This document shows, piece after piece, positions 1-9,855 of a stretch of DNA of 64,000 bases. Within the stretch, counting starts at the first letter, position 1. Each line of letters begins with the position of its first letter. Origin of the DNA: Caldilineaceae bacterium (GTDB lineage: Bacteria > Chloroflexota > Anaerolineae > Caldilineales > Caldilineaceae); NCBI GenBank assembly GCA_958295845.1, contig OY282376.1:2927022-2991021 (forward strand). The letters are read 5' to 3'. Under the pieces are notes generated by a model. It saw only the letters and a list, made by a program, of their open reading frames with translations, had not been told where the DNA came from and searched no databases. The position numbers and the translations under genes were made by a program.

Positions 1-1779
1 GGCAAGGGCGTTGGCGGCCTCGGTGTCGATGAGCTCGACGAATCTGTCCTGCATGTTGACAGGGGCAACGAGGAGGCGGCGGAAGTGGCGCTGGCGGCTG
101 TAGCCCGTGAGGAAGTTGAAGAGGTCCATGAGGTCGGCGCCGACTTCGGGACGGGCGGTGAGCAGGCCGAGGTCGGTGTATAGGCCGGCGGTCTTGGGGT
201 TATAGTTGCCGGTGCCGATGTGGGCGTAGACCTGGATTCCTTCTTCCTCCTCGCGCACGACCAGAGTCGTTTTGGTGTGGGTCTTGAGGCCGACGAGGCC
301 GTAGGCGACGTGGACGCCCGCGTCTTCCAGTATGCGGGCCCATTCGATGTTGCGCTCCTCGTCGAAACGGGCTTTGAGCTCAACCAGGACGGCCACCTGT
401 TTGCCGCGCTCGGCGGCCTGTATGAGGGCGCGGCCGACTGGGGAGTCGGCGCTTGTGCGGTACAGGGTCTGCTTGATGGCGAGGACCTGGGGGTCGCGGG
501 CGGCGGCTTCGATGAAGGCCTGTGTGCTGGTTGCAAAGCTGTGGTAGGGGTGATGGACGAGAATATCGCCTTTGCGAATGATGGAAAAGATATCGGCGGG
601 GCGAGTCTGGCTGCCGACGCCTGAGAAGGCCGGGTGCGTCTGCGGGGTCCAGGGCTGGTTCTTGAGATGGGGCAGGTTGACATCGGTTAGCGGCAAGAGG
701 TCGGCTACGCCGAGAGGACCTTCGTGGGGGTAGACGTCGGTAGTATGCAGCTCCATTTCCTGCATCAGGATGGTGCGAAGGTCTTCCGGCATTGACTCGG
801 CTACTTCGAGGCGGACGACGGGTGCAAAGCGTCGTTCACGCAGTTCCTCGCTGATCATCTCGAGAAGGTCGTCGGCTTCCTCTTCGCTACGGGCGATATC
901 GGCGTTGCGGGTGACGCGGAAGGGATAGGCGGCTATCAGTTCCATGCCGGGGAACAGGAGCTCCAGGTTGTGCGTGATAACCTGTTCGAGAGGCACGAAA
1001 TCGAGAGACTCGTTGACGGTTACCCAGCGGGCGCGATTGGAGGGCACTTTGACACGGGCAAACCGGACTTCGCCGTTGACCGGGTCACGCATTTCAACGG
1101 CAAGGCTGAGGCTGAGGTTGCTGATGAAAGGGAATGGGTGGCCAGGATCTACTGCCAGCGGGGTCAGGATTGGGTAAATCTCTCTGCGAAAGAATTCGGC
1201 CAACTCCTCCTGCTGGTCGGGCGGCAGTTCGTCGTAGGCGACGACTCGCATTCCCTCTTCACGCAGACCGGGGAGAATTTCGTTGAGAAGCGCGTGGGTC
1301 TGGCATTGGACCATGGCGCGCACGTGGCGAGCAATCAACCGAATTTGGTGGTCCGGCGTCCAGCCATGGAGGGTCAAGTTGGCGACACCGGCGGCCTGCT
1401 GGCGTTTGAGGCCTCCGACTCGTTTGCGGAAGAACTCATCCAGATTGCTGCTGGTGATGGCGATGAATTTGAGGCGTTCCAGAAGCGGGTTGCGACTGTC
1501 GAGCGCTTCGTAGAGGACGCGCCAGTTGAAGTCGAGCCAGCTGAGCTCCCGATTGTAGACAGCGGACGAGTCGACCAGCTCGTCGATTGAGAGATTGGCC
1601 AGAGGTATGGTTGAGGGTGGGTAAGCGGAGACGGGCGGCATGGTGGTTGCGGAAGAGGGTTCTGCCTGCCAGTCGAAGTCCAAACCGGCAGCAGTGTCGT
1701 CTCTGGCGTCGGTAATCAGCTGTTCGACGGGGGGAGGGCTCTCGGCCTCTTCATCTAATCGGTAGGTATAGCTGTTCAT
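1..1779 (-). CDS. ppk1: Polyphosphate kinase 1 (5' part, runs off window)
   Basis: This enzyme makes inorganic polyphosphate from ATP reversibly through a phosphohistidine intermediate. Translating the minus strand from the ATG at 1779 gives 593 codons with no stop before the window edge; the family is about 700 residues long, so the C-terminal fifth lies outside. The PPK signature is clear: N-terminal '[14 protein letters not shown]', then 'NLDEFF', '[17 protein letters not shown]', '[18 protein letters not shown]', '[16 protein letters not shown]', and '[17 protein letters not shown]'. The His of this last motif, about residue 520, matches the autophosphorylated His of the E. coli enzyme. 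A GGAG lies nine bases before the start. The first ~50 residues are a non-conserved, acidic and proline-rich leader. It is divergent from the CPBP gene at 1997. Confidence 0.96.
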   Translation of the reverse strand, partial: MNSYTYRLDEEAESPPPVEQLITDARDDTAAGLDFDWQAEPSSATTMPPVSAYPPSTIPLANLSIDELVDSSAVYNRELSWLDFNWRVLYEALDSRNPLLERLKFIAITSSNLDEFFRKRVGGLKRQQAAGVANLTLHGWTPDHQIRLIARHVRAMVQCQTHALLNEILPGLREEGMRVVAYDELPPDQQEELAEFFRREIYPILTPLAVDPGHPFPFISNLSLSLAVEMRDPVNGEVRFARVKVPSNRARWVTVNESLDFVPLEQVITHNLELLFPGMELIAAYPFRVTRNADIARSEEEADDLLEMISEELRERRFAPVVRLEVAESMPEDLRTILMQEMELHTTDVYPHEGPLGVADLLPLTDVNLPHLKNQPWTPQTHPAFSGVGSQTRPADIFSIIRKGDILVHHPYHSFATSTQAFIEAAARDPQVLAIKQTLYRTSADSPVGRALIQAAERGKQVAVLVELKARFDEERNIEWARILEDAGVHVAYGLVGLKTHTKTTLVVREEEEGIQVYAHIGTGNYNPKTAGLYTDLGLLTARPEVGADLMDLFNFLTGYSRQRHFRRLLVAPVNMQDRFVELIDTEAANALA

Positions 1780-1996
1780 CAGTACCGTCTCCGACAGTCC
1801 TTCTGCAATGGATTGGGCGACACAGGGTGGAAAGATTGAAACTATTCTAGGGAAAATCTGATAAAATGTAAAACTTACTGGAGGGCGGGTTGGTTCCGTA
1901 AAGGGAGCGACGTACTGGCTACCTCTGGGAATGAGCAAGAGAGCGGCTGCTTGAAAACGATGAATGCCGGATATATTGGTTGGAGCGAAATCTGAA

Positions 1997-3076
1997 ATGG
2001 ATGAGAGTATTTTCACCGTAATCCTGTTTGTGCCGTTGTTCCTGATTGTCCTCCTTGCGAACCTTGCGGACAAGCAACGGCTGTCTGGCGGCTCTGGGAA
2101 AACTGTTGCCGGGCTGACCTATGCTCTGCACCTGTTCATATTTGGAACGATGGCGGCGGCCGGCGGGGCTCTCCACGCAATCAAGATCGTTATCACGACG
2201 AACGAGGAACTCAGGCAGAATCTTCTTGACTTCGTGGCGGGAGGTGGAAACGGCGAGGTCGGGAACTTTATGCCTGTGCTTGAGAGATTGGATGTGCTGG
2301 GCATGGGCATCTGGATGCCGGCCGCGGCTGCGCCTCTCTTTCTGCTGCCGCAGGTGCGGAGGCAGCTGGCGAATCTGACCGGGATGGATGCGCTGAGCAG
2401 CGTTCATGCGGTGGCCGCGTCTTTCGTCATGTTGGTGGTGATGAATCTGGCGGTCACCTTGGCGGTTGGGTTGGATACGCTGGCGGACCTGTCGGAGGCG
2501 ACCGAGACTGACGGCGGGTCGCTTCTGGTATCGCTGTGGGTGCAGCAGATTACGTTTGCTTTTTGGGCTGTGGTTGGGGTGGGGTGGTTGACGCGGCGAA
2601 GGTTGTTGCAGGCGCTGGAGCGGCTGGGGCTGCTGGTGCCGCGGCCTGTTGAAGTGGCTATTGGCATCGGGACGGGCCTCGTGTCGGTCGCGGTGATTCT
2701 TGCGCTGGAGATCGTCGCGGGCGCGGTGGGGTGGGGCCTGAATGAGGACGTTCAACGGTTGACTGAGGTGCTGATCGGACCGCTGCTCGGGTCGATTCCG
2801 GGCATTCTGACGCTTGGTCTGGCTGCGGGGATTGGGGAGGAGACGCTGTTCCGGGGGGCGTTACAGCCGCGTTTTGGCCTGCTAGTCACCAGTCTCCTGT
2901 TTGCTCTTCTTCACAGCCAGTACGGGATCACCCTCTCTACGCTTGCGGTGTTTATCGTAGGGATGATTCTGGGTCTGGTACGGAATCGCTACAACACGAC
3001 AACGTGCGTGATTGCGCATGCGTCATATAACATCACTTTGGGCATGATTGCCTACCTGTTTCCGCAGATGTTTTGA
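1997..3076 (+). CDS. CPBP-family intramembrane metalloprotease
   Basis: This is a polytopic membrane protein with the three CPBP (CaaX protease/bacteriocin-processing) motifs at its C-terminus: EETLFRG (about residues 281-287), the FALLH His (about 306), and HASYN (about 341-345). In the family these residues form the metal and catalytic site within the membrane. The reading frame also opens at 1964. The ATG at 1997 was chosen because it has a GGAG 11 bases upstream and begins a hydrophobic segment almost at once (359 residues). The N-terminal half holds several further membrane segments with no recognised domain. The substrate is unknown; bacterial members include bacteriocin self-immunity and CaaX-protease-like proteins. 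It stands alone between ppk1 (divergent) and an MFS gene with its own promoter. Confidence 0.85.
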   Translation: MDESIFTVILFVPLFLIVLLANLADKQRLSGGSGKTVAGLTYALHLFIFGTMAAAGGALHAIKIVITTNEELRQNLLDFVAGGGNGEVGNFMPVLERLDVLGMGIWMPAAAAPLFLLPQVRRQLANLTGMDALSSVHAVAASFVMLVVMNLAVTLAVGLDTLADLSEATETDGGSLLVSLWVQQITFAFWAVVGVGWLTRRRLLQALERLGLLVPRPVEVAIGIGTGLVSVAVILALEIVAGAVGWGLNEDVQRLTEVLIGPLLGSIPGILTLGLAAGIGEETLFRGALQPRFGLLVTSLLFALLHSQYGITLSTLAVFIVGMILGLVRNRYNTTTCVIAHASYNITLGMIAYLFPQMF

Positions 3077-3131
3077 GAGAGTGTGGGGGGCGTTCGGTGT
3101 CTTGGCAGAGCAGGGGACGCAATTGAGCTGC

Positions 3132-3160
3132 TTGTTTGATCCCCAAGATTATGGTAATAT
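3132..3160 (+). promoter_or_regulatory. Sigma-70-type promoter of the MFS gene
   Basis: TTGTTT at 3132-3137 and TAATAT at 3155-3160 are separated by exactly 17 bases, the ideal spacing, in the gap before the MFS transporter. Transcription would begin near 3167, giving a leader of about 80 bases to the ATG at 3246. Judged by eye only. Confidence 0.6.
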
Positions 3161-3245
3161 AAATTTCGTCCCACTTTAGCGGTTTACAAAAGCGATTTAG
3201 TTGGCACTGATCCCGGTCCAACCGGTCAGCCAGGCGAGATTTGCC

Positions 3246-4472
3246 ATGCCAGAGTGGCGTCGCAATCTATATGTGCTGTTCATGGTGCAAGTACTCTCTG
3301 TTGCGGGCTTCAGCCTGGTCTATCCTTTCATGCCTCTGTATGTGGAGGAGCTAGGTGTGGCCACGAGTGGGTCGGTAGCGTTCTGGTCGGGCCTGGTCTT
3401 CTCGGCACAGGCGGTGACGATGATGTTATCGTCGCCTGTGTGGGGTGCGGTGGCGGACCGTTATGGGCGCAAGCCGATGCTCATCCGGGCTACTTTGGGC
3501 GGCGCGGTGATGGTGGCGATGATGGGTTTCGCGCAGAGCGCTGAGCAGCTGGTGCTGATTCGCACGTTGCAAGGTTTTCTGACCGGAATTGTTTCGGCCA
3601 CGAGCGCGATGGTGGCGGCAACGGTGCCGAAGGAGAAGTCGGGCGAGTCTCTTGGCTTGATACAGACCGGGCTCTGGGTGGGGGCGGCGGTGGGTCCACT
3701 GATCGGGGGCGTGGTGAGTGAGGCCTTTGGCTACCGCGCCAGCTTCTGGTTTACAGGGGCGGCGCTTGCGCTGGCTGGCGTTGCAGTCATCGTCTGGGTC
3801 AAGGAGGACTTTGAACCACCGCCTATTCAGAAGCGGGTGAAGTTCTGGGCTAACTATCGCAATTTGATACGGGCGCCCGATATGGGTTCGCTGTACTGGG
3901 TCTCGTTCTTGCAGAGCCTGGGCCGCTCGGTGACGATGCCGCTTCTGGCCTTCTTCTTTGTCGATTTGCTTTCGTCGAGTGATGGGGCAGCTGTTCTGGC
4001 GGGATTGAGCATTGGGGCGAAAGCGGCGATTGGGTCGGTCAGTGCGATTTACCTGGGGCGACTCAGCGACCGAATTGGTCACGCGCAGGTCTTGACGGCG
4101 GGCGCGGTTTTCTCCATCTTGATCTACTTTTCGCAGACGTTTGTCAACAATGCCTGGCAGTTGCTCTTTTTCCAGGCCCTGATTGGCATTAGTGCCGGGG
4201 CGATCATGCCGGCCACGAGTGCGTTGCTCAATTTGCGGACACCCGAGGGATCGCACGGCACGACATTCGGTTTGAGCAACAGTGTCAACGCTGCGGGACG
4301 GATGGTGGCGCCGATGTTGGGGGCAGCCGTTTACCCGCTGATTGGGATGAGTGGGGTGTTCGCGGTGGTGACGGCTGTCTATGTCGTGCTGGCACTGTCC
4401 GGGCTCTATGTGTGGCGCAAGAGCCCTGCCGGGATCAGGTTGGGCGCTGCGACCAGGGTAGCGGGGGACTGA
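3246..4472 (+). CDS. MFS drug/metabolite efflux transporter (DHA1-like)
   Basis: This is a twelve-helix major facilitator of 408 residues. It has the family's motif A in the first cytoplasmic loop ('GAVADRYGRKPML') and a second copy of the loop after helix 8 ('LGRLSDRIG'), typical of the two-fold pseudo-repeat. A Gly/Pro-rich helix 5 region ('GLWVGAAVGPLIGG') resembles motif C of drug:H+ antiporters. It probably exports a small molecule using the proton gradient; the substrate is unknown. The frame stays open to a TTG at 3201, but the ATG at 3246 has an AGGCGAG seven bases upstream and starts just before helix 1. A promoter at 3132-3160 suggests monocistronic expression. It converges with the FGGY kinase. 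Confidence 0.85.
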   Translation: MPEWRRNLYVLFMVQVLSVAGFSLVYPFMPLYVEELGVATSGSVAFWSGLVFSAQAVTMMLSSPVWGAVADRYGRKPMLIRATLGGAVMVAMMGFAQSAEQLVLIRTLQGFLTGIVSATSAMVAATVPKEKSGESLGLIQTGLWVGAAVGPLIGGVVSEAFGYRASFWFTGAALALAGVAVIVWVKEDFEPPPIQKRVKFWANYRNLIRAPDMGSLYWVSFLQSLGRSVTMPLLAFFFVDLLSSSDGAAVLAGLSIGAKAAIGSVSAIYLGRLSDRIGHAQVLTAGAVFSILIYFSQTFVNNAWQLLFFQALIGISAGAIMPATSALLNLRTPEGSHGTTFGLSNSVNAAGRMVAPMLGAAVYPLIGMSGVFAVVTAVYVVLALSGLYVWRKSPAGIRLGAATRVAGD

Positions 4473-4538
4473 CGCAAGGAGCGTGAATCACCTTGCGGCA
4501 AAGAATCCGCTGACGGTTAACTTGTTCTACGATGTTGT

Positions 4539-4557
4539 GACCGGCGAACAGCCGGTC
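4539..4557. terminator. Short hairpin between convergent genes, possible terminator
   Basis: GACCGGC and GCCGGTC are perfect complements around a five-base loop, followed on the plus strand by TTCCTC. It lies between the convergent MFS gene (ends 4472) and FGGY kinase (ends 4601). A second hairpin (CGCAAGG/CCTTGCG, 4474-4498) lies directly after the MFS stop. Neither has a true U-tract, so this is only a candidate. Confidence 0.35.
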
Positions 4558-4600
4558 TTCCTCTGAAGAACCTTCAACTCCACAATTTAGTGTACTTCGA

Positions 4601-6172
4601 TCACGCGCCGATGATAACGCGGTCGTACAGTTCTTGCTGGCGCTGCAGAGCCTGGGTGTAGGCTGCGCCTGCTTCTCTATCGGGCATTGCGGTGTGAATA
4701 GTGGGCGGATCTGGGGGCTGCTGTAGTCCCAGTGCCTGCAAGGCGAGGATAGCGGCGCCGCGGCTGGTTGCTTCATCGACGTTGACGAGGTGCACGGGTA
4801 CCTGGAGGGCGTCGGCGAGGATCTGGCGCCAGAGGGGGTTGTCCTGGAGGGCGCCGCCGCTGGCGACGACTTCGGCGCCAGGTGGCAGGAGAGGGCGGAG
4901 ACGATCGTAAATGAGGCGGAAGCGCAGGGCGACGGCTTCGAAGGCGGCGCGGACAAGGTGGGCGGCGGTGGTTGCGGGCGAGATGCCGCTGATGGTGAGT
5001 GCGGCTTCGGTGGCCCAACCGGGTGCGCGTTCGCCGCGAAGGAAGGGGAGGATTGTGAGACCGTGAGCGTCTGGTGGTATTTCGGCGGCGCGGGCGAGGA
5101 GGGCGGTTGTGTCTTCAACGGCTAATTTTTCATGTAGCCAAGAGTAGAGTGAGCCGCCGTCGGTCAGAGAGCCTCCGACCAGCCAGCGCTTGCTGTCGAT
5201 GGGGTAGCTCCATAGGCCGGCGGGTGTCTGCTGTACATCAGGCTTGTCGGGGCCTGGTTCAAGGTTCTGTGGGTCGTTGGGCAGGACGACCCTGATGGCG
5301 CCGGTGGTCCCGATGGTGAGTGCGATGCGGGTGTTGTCTGAACAGCCGCTGCCGATGTTGGCGCCGACGCCGTCTCCGACTGCGAGGAAGAAGGGTGTGT
5401 GTGCGAGTTCAGGCCATTTCGAGGCCCAAGGTTCAGCAAGTCCGACTGTAGAATTCGCATAGTCATGCACAGGGGGAAGATGGCCTGGGTCGAGGCCAAC
5501 GCGACTAACAAGCGCCTCATCCCAAGACATGGTGCGGCGATTGAGCAGTCCGGTCCAGCCGACTTCGCTGTTACTCATGGGCGCGTGCGGGCGGCCGCGC
5601 CAGCGAGCGAGGAGGCAAGCGGCGAGCGTCTGCCAGCAGGCGACAGTTTGGACGAGGTCCGGTTCTTCGGCTGCCAGGCGGAGGAGCTGGGCGGGTGCGT
5701 AGGCGGTGTGGATGGGTGTGCCGGTGCGCTGCCAGGTGTCTTCAAGGAGGCCCTGATTTGAAAGCTCCTGGCGCAGGCTGTCGGCAAAGTGGCCGCTAAG
5801 GGCGTCGGCGTAGGTGTAGACTGGCGTGACAGGCTGGCCTGCGTGATCGACACCGAGCCAGCTCATGGCAAAGGCGGTCCAAGCGACGCCGATGAAGCGC
5901 ATACTCCCATTCATCTCTCTGACGCGTGCGAGGCAGTCGTCGATTACTTCTTCGGTGAGGATGGTGAGAATATGCGGATCGAAGGTGCCTTCCGCAGTCT
6001 GTTGGGTGTTGCGAAACCCGGTTGTGCCCTCCAGCCTTGTGCCATTCAGGTGATATGCAGAGGCCCTCACTGAAGAGCTTCCCAAATCGATGGCCAGAAT
6101 GAGGTCGCGTCGGTTGTCTTGGGGGTTCCGGCTCGAGCCTAATTCTCCGGCATCAAGGTTCTGGTCGGTCAT
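4601..6172 (-). CDS. FGGY-family carbohydrate kinase (gluconokinase/xylulokinase-like)
   Basis: This 523-residue protein phosphorylates a sugar or polyol with ATP. The N-terminal phosphate-1 motif is 'LAIDLGSSSVRASAY' (about residues 27-41), the adenosine-side motif is 'LTIGTTGAIRV', and the C-terminal FGGY signature region reads 'ASGGALQDNPLWRQILADAL' followed by 'DEATSRGAAILA'. The 'GSSSVRAS' start and the 'AYADALSG'-like segment resemble bacterial gluconokinases more than glycerol kinases, but substrate assignment within FGGY is unreliable from sequence. AAGGA lies 9-10 bases before the ATG. It begins 22 bases after mnhG ends on the same strand, so it may be the last gene of the antiporter transcript, an unexpected partner. 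Confidence 0.85.
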   Translation of the reverse strand: MTDQNLDAGELGSSRNPQDNRRDLILAIDLGSSSVRASAYHLNGTRLEGTTGFRNTQQTAEGTFDPHILTILTEEVIDDCLARVREMNGSMRFIGVAWTAFAMSWLGVDHAGQPVTPVYTYADALSGHFADSLRQELSNQGLLEDTWQRTGTPIHTAYAPAQLLRLAAEEPDLVQTVACWQTLAACLLARWRGRPHAPMSNSEVGWTGLLNRRTMSWDEALVSRVGLDPGHLPPVHDYANSTVGLAEPWASKWPELAHTPFFLAVGDGVGANIGSGCSDNTRIALTIGTTGAIRVVLPNDPQNLEPGPDKPDVQQTPAGLWSYPIDSKRWLVGGSLTDGGSLYSWLHEKLAVEDTTALLARAAEIPPDAHGLTILPFLRGERAPGWATEAALTISGISPATTAAHLVRAAFEAVALRFRLIYDRLRPLLPPGAEVVASGGALQDNPLWRQILADALQVPVHLVNVDEATSRGAAILALQALGLQQPPDPPTIHTAMPDREAGAAYTQALQRQQELYDRVIIGA

Positions 6173-6194
6173 CGCTGTTTTCCTTCCGGGCGAC

Positions 6195-6578
6195 CTACTG
6201 TTCTGCCGGGTCGGCCTCGTCCTGCTTTTCCGATTCGACGGTTTTGGAGAGCGCGGCGAGGTCGTCGTGCGAGAGCACGAACTGGTCCGAGGGGCTTGTG
6301 CGGTAGGCGGCCCTGGCCATGGTCGTGGTTGCGATGGGTGCGGTTACGAAGAAGAGGACGATGAGGGCGATCATGCGAAGCATCTGTCCTTCGGCGAAGA
6401 AGTGGAGGCCGGTGGCGAGCAGCAGGCAGGTGATTCCCAGGGTTGCGGCGATTCCGGCGGCATGCATGCGAGTAAGGACATCAGGTAGCCGAAGGATGCC
6501 CACGGCGCTGATGAGAAGGAATAGCGTTCCGATGGCGGCCAGGGAAACTACTATCAGGTTTACTGTCGTCAAATCCAT
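6195..6578 (-). CDS. mnhG: Na+/H+ antiporter subunit G
   Basis: Small membrane subunit (127 residues) of the multi-subunit cation/proton antiporter Mrp/Mnh. Three hydrophobic segments and the family core 'GILRLPDVLTRMHAAGIAATLG' region identify it. The frame is open back to 6647, but the ATG at 6578 has GAGGT about seven bases upstream and matches the family's normal start; the longer form would overlap mnhF. The C-terminal 30 residues are polar and acidic ('VESEKQDEADPAEQ'), beyond the usual end of the family. It is the last antiporter gene of the unit, 35 bases after mnhF. Confidence 0.9.
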   Translation of the reverse strand: MDLTTVNLIVVSLAAIGTLFLLISAVGILRLPDVLTRMHAAGIAATLGITCLLLATGLHFFAEGQMLRMIALIVLFFVTAPIATTTMARAAYRTSPSDQFVLSHDDLAALSKTVESEKQDEADPAEQ

Positions 6579-6613
6579 GCGTGCACCTCGCCAAACCGAG
6601 AATCCGGCGGCAA

Positions 6614-6925
6614 CTATTCGTCTTCCTCGGGCAGTCGTTCCAGCCATCTGGCGTGGGGAAAGCGTTCCAGTGCGCGGGCAAACATCATCGTCCCCAGGAA
6701 GCCTAGTACAGCGGTGATTATTGCCCCTTCCAGCAGAACGTACGAGTCGCTGCTCACGGCAAACAGTACAAAAATTCCGACGGCGTGGATGGATATCAGG
6801 TCGAAGGCTACGGTTCGGTTAGGCAGGTTCGGGCCGCGCAGGAGCCTGCCGAAGCACAGGATCAGAGAAAAGGAGAGCAGGGTCATCAGAACGACAAGGC
6901 TCAGTTCGAACAGTTGGTTGCTCAC
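6614..6925 (-). CDS. mnhF: Na+/H+ antiporter subunit F
   Basis: 103-residue membrane subunit F of the Mrp antiporter with three predicted helices. The 'LLRGPNLPNRTVAFDLISIHAVG' segment is the family hallmark (RGP...DRxxAxD...). It starts with GTG at 6925, preceded six bases upstream by a perfect GGAGG. It lies 15 bases after mnhE. Subunit F is required for assembly of the complex in characterised systems. Confidence 0.92.
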   Translation of the reverse strand: MSNQLFELSLVVLMTLLSFSLILCFGRLLRGPNLPNRTVAFDLISIHAVGIFVLFAVSSDSYVLLEGAIITAVLGFLGTMMFARALERFPHARWLERLPEEDE

Positions 6926-6940
6926 CTTCGACCTCCAGTT

Positions 6941-7585
6941 CTAGGTATCGGATGCGTCCAGCTCGGCGATCAGATTGCGCAGCTCCAGGAGGGGTCTCTC
7001 GAAGTCGCGCTTGATATCGGCACGGAATTCTTTTGGGTCGGAGATATCGATGGCGTGGACAAGCAGCGCTGCCTTCCCCCTGTCGCGCGGAGGGGTCCTT
7101 TGGAAGGGCAACTGCGCAGCGTGTTGTTCCGTCGGCACTCCTAAAGCATCTTTTTCGGCTTCCATGCCGATCGCGTCCTCTTCAGGTTCCCCGTATGGCA
7201 GGAGCCGACCGGATACATCCTCGCCCAAGTCGACGCTGAGCGTTCCCGGCGTCAAAGTGATAACTGTTGCAAGAATAGTGATGTCAAACGGGTTGGCAAG
7301 GTCCAGTGGGACGGCAACGATACCCGGGCGCATCGAAGTCTGCATGCCGACGGCGCTAGCAAGCACTTTGGCGGCCAAACGCAGGTTGCTCTGCAGGATG
7401 GCCCAGAGCACGAATGCAATGAAACAGGCGGCTCGAAACGTGTAGAGCCCGTACTTTCGCTGCACGATCGACATGAATACGAATCCGAAAATGAAGCCGA
7501 GCAAGAGGGCGCCCAACGTAAAGTCGTTGTTAAGAATCGGCCACATAAGTGAAATAAACAGATTCAAGACCAGGAGTCGCTGCAT
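6941..7585 (-). CDS. mnhE: Na+/H+ antiporter subunit E, with an inserted loop
   Basis: Subunit E of the Mrp antiporter. N-terminal helices (residues 1-70) are followed by the conserved 'ATVITLTPGTLSVDL' motif (about residues 105-119) and a soluble C-terminal part ending 'HAIDISDPKEFRADIKRDFERPLLEL', all typical. At 214 residues it is about 50 longer than usual. The extra length is a polar insertion of about 45 residues (about 125-170, rich in Glu, Pro and Arg) right after the TPGTL motif. The nearest GGAG is 14 bases before the ATG, which is a weak site. It lies 81 bases downstream of mnhD. Confidence 0.9.
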   Translation of the reverse strand: MQRLLVLNLFISLMWPILNNDFTLGALLLGFIFGFVFMSIVQRKYGLYTFRAACFIAFVLWAILQSNLRLAAKVLASAVGMQTSMRPGIVAVPLDLANPFDITILATVITLTPGTLSVDLGEDVSGRLLPYGEPEEDAIGMEAEKDALGVPTEQHAAQLPFQRTPPRDRGKAALLVHAIDISDPKEFRADIKRDFERPLLELRNLIAELDASDT

Positions 7586-7666
7586 CTCGTGACTTTCAGC
7601 TCCCTATACTCGGGAATCGGGCTAATTTTCTTCCAGCCAGGGCTTCAGGCACCGTAGCTGTTTGGG

Positions 7667-9325
7667 TCATTGCGAAATAAACAGAGTGGGCGTGGCGAAA
7701 CCGGCCACAACTTGCGGGCTGTTCATTCCATCGGTTCCTGACAGGGCCACGAGACCATTTGCCGGCCGTGTCGAGAACTGAGTCGAGGGCGAAACTGCTT
7801 CAATGTAGGCCTGCCGATCCAAGGCCTGCTGGGCCACCTGCATTGACAAGCGAAAGGCAGGTTCGCCCCAAATGCCAAGTGCCAAACTAAGGAGGACCAG
7901 GACGGCAACCGGTGTCAGCATCAGCTGTTGTCGGAGGCCACTTTGGAGAATTCTGGAGGGTATCCTGCTCGGACGTTTGTAGTCTCCCCAGAACGACTCG
8001 CGCCAGAGACGCATCATGTTTAACATGGTCAGCAGGCTGGCGAAAAGACTGACGCCCGAGACGACCCAGTGCCTGGTGTCGAGCGTGATCTGGAGGAGGC
8101 TGAGTTTGCTCACAAATCCGCTGAAGGGCGGGACGCCTGCCAGAGAGATGGCGGCCATGAAAAAGAGAAAGGCCAGGAAGGGCTGTCTGGAAACCAGTCC
8201 GCCGATGGAGGCCAGCCGGTCGCTGCCCATGTGCAGCTCAACTGCGCCACCGGCCATGATCAGGGCAGTCTTGATAATCATGTGGTGACAGAGATAGATG
8301 ATGGCCGCGCCCAGGCCGAAGCCGATGGCCAGGTTGTTTCCGCTCAGGGCAACGGCGAGGCCCATCAGCATGAATCCCACGTGGCTGATGATATGGAAAC
8401 TGAGGACACGGCGGATACCAGGTTGGGCCAGTGCGCCGAGTGCGCCGACCAGCATTGTCGCCCCGGCAATGGTCAGGAGGGTCGGCTGCCAACTCAATAA
8501 CAGCTCGGGGAAGAAGAGTGTAAAGCTGCGAAAGAGCGTGTAGACCCCGACCTTGGTCAGCAGGCCGCCGAACAGAGCTGTAACTGCGGGAGGGGGCGTG
8601 TGGTAGCTGGCAGGCAGCCAGAAAAAGAGGGGAAATATGGCTGCTTTGCTGCCGAATCCGACCATGAGCAGACCGGCGAAAACGGTGCGGACGGCTGGAG
8701 ATGCCAAGGGCAGACGTTCCGCGATCTGGGCCATATTGAGCGTGCCCAAAGTCCCGTAGGCGATGCCGGCTGCCACCAGAAAGACTGTTGAGGCGAGAAG
8801 ATTGAGAACGACATAGCGGATGCCACTGTTGGTCTGGGCAGGCTGGGCGCCTACGGTAAGCAGGACAAAGCTGGCCATCAGGAGGACTTCAAAAAAGACG
8901 TACAGGTTGAAGAGATCGCCGGCGAGGAAGGCACCGTTTACGCCCGTCAGGAGGAATAGGTAGAGGGGATGAAACCCCATGCGGGCCCTGTGGTAGTCGA
9001 TGGTTGCGACGGCGAAAGGATAGACGGCCAGCGAGACAAGCGCGGTAAGCAGCAGGAGTGTTGCCGAGAGACCGTCTGCGTATACGGTAATACCAAAGGG
9101 GGCGGACCATGCACCCAGCTGCAGCACGAATCGTTCCCCCTGCACTGCTGTAGCCCTGAATAGCAGCACCGCCACTACAAGATTGACGCAAAGGGCGAGA
9201 GTCGTCAGTGCGATCTGATGTCGTATCAGGGTCCGGCCACCCCAGCGAGCAAACAGGAGTATTAGAGCGGCTGTCAGAAGAGGGCCGGCGGCAGGGACGG
9301 CGAGCAGGTTTGCGCTCAGGGCCAT
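7667..9325 (-). CDS. mnhD: Na+/H+ antiporter subunit D
   Basis: A 552-residue, 14-helix proton-conducting subunit homologous to NuoM/NuoN of complex I. Typical segments include 'LTGVNGAFLAGDLFNLYVFFEVLLMASF' near helix 4-5 (with the conserved Glu) and 'FPLFFWLPASYHTPPPAVTALFGGLLTKVGVYTLFR', the signature of the proton_antipo_M family (the Lys of 'LTKVG'). The C-terminal ~50 residues form a polar tail not usual for MnhD. It overlaps the end of mnhC by 10 bases, indicating translational coupling. Confidence 0.95.
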   Translation of the reverse strand: MALSANLLAVPAAGPLLTAALILLFARWGGRTLIRHQIALTTLALCVNLVVAVLLFRATAVQGERFVLQLGAWSAPFGITVYADGLSATLLLLTALVSLAVYPFAVATIDYHRARMGFHPLYLFLLTGVNGAFLAGDLFNLYVFFEVLLMASFVLLTVGAQPAQTNSGIRYVVLNLLASTVFLVAAGIAYGTLGTLNMAQIAERLPLASPAVRTVFAGLLMVGFGSKAAIFPLFFWLPASYHTPPPAVTALFGGLLTKVGVYTLFRSFTLFFPELLLSWQPTLLTIAGATMLVGALGALAQPGIRRVLSFHIISHVGFMLMGLAVALSGNNLAIGFGLGAAIIYLCHHMIIKTALIMAGGAVELHMGSDRLASIGGLVSRQPFLAFLFFMAAISLAGVPPFSGFVSKLSLLQITLDTRHWVVSGVSLFASLLTMLNMMRLWRESFWGDYKRPSRIPSRILQSGLRQQLMLTPVAVLVLLSLALGIWGEPAFRLSMQVAQQALDRQAYIEAVSPSTQFSTRPANGLVALSGTDGMNSPQVVAGFATPTLFISQ

Positions 9326-9855
9326 TGGTATTGGTCCTCTTCCATTGCGGTGGATTCGTCTCGTTCTGAAGGGGGCAGAGGGGGAAGGCCTGGCAGAATT
9401 TCGTCGCTGTCGTAGACTTCGTCTACTTCGTATGCCAGCCAGTCGTATTGGTCGGTTTCAGAAGAGTTGGAGAAGTCGAAGGGGTCGCCTTCGCGTAAGA
9501 GAGGCACAAGTTCGCCATGGACAAAGTCGGACTGTGTAACTGTATGGCGTCGATTCACGAGTACGATAACAAAAGCGGTAATGCCGAAGCTTATCACGAT
9601 TGCAGTCAAGATGAGGGCCTGCGGCAATGGGTCGGCAGGCAGGTTCCAGGCGATGGTCTGGGCGTATTCGGATTTGTTAACAAAGATAGGAGGCCGTCCT
9701 TCAATAAGCCTACCAGAACCAAAGAGCAGGAGATTGACTCCATGGCTCATCAGTGCCAGACCGAGGATGAGTTTAATTTGCCCACGTCTCAAGATCAGAT
9801 AAGCACCGGATGCGAAGAGGCTGCCGACGGCGAATGCCAGAAGTAAGGAGATCAT
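9316..9855 (-). CDS. mnhC: Na+/H+ antiporter subunit C with acidic C-terminal tail
   Basis: This is the NuoK-like subunit. The first ~110 residues hold three helices with 'GLALMSHGVNLLLFGSG' and 'PQALILTAIVISFGITAFV', both diagnostic. Most MnhC proteins end near residue 115. This one continues for ~65 residues as an acidic, Asp/Glu/Ser-rich tail ending in 'EEDQYQWP', probably cytoplasmic and disordered. Its start codon overlaps the mnhB stop in an ATGA arrangement, and its end overlaps mnhD. Confidence 0.93.
   Translation of the reverse strand: MISLLLAFAVGSLFASGAYLILRRGQIKLILGLALMSHGVNLLLFGSGRLIEGRPPIFVNKSEYAQTIAWNLPADPLPQALILTAIVISFGITAFVIVLVNRRHTVTQSDFVHGELVPLLREGDPFDFSNSSETDQYDWLAYEVDEVYDSDEILPGLPPLPPSERDESTAMEEDQYQWP

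Noticed and set aside
220..1590. Plus-strand frames opposite ppk1
   Set aside because: The minus strand reads polyphosphate kinase across the whole interval; these are antisense shadows.
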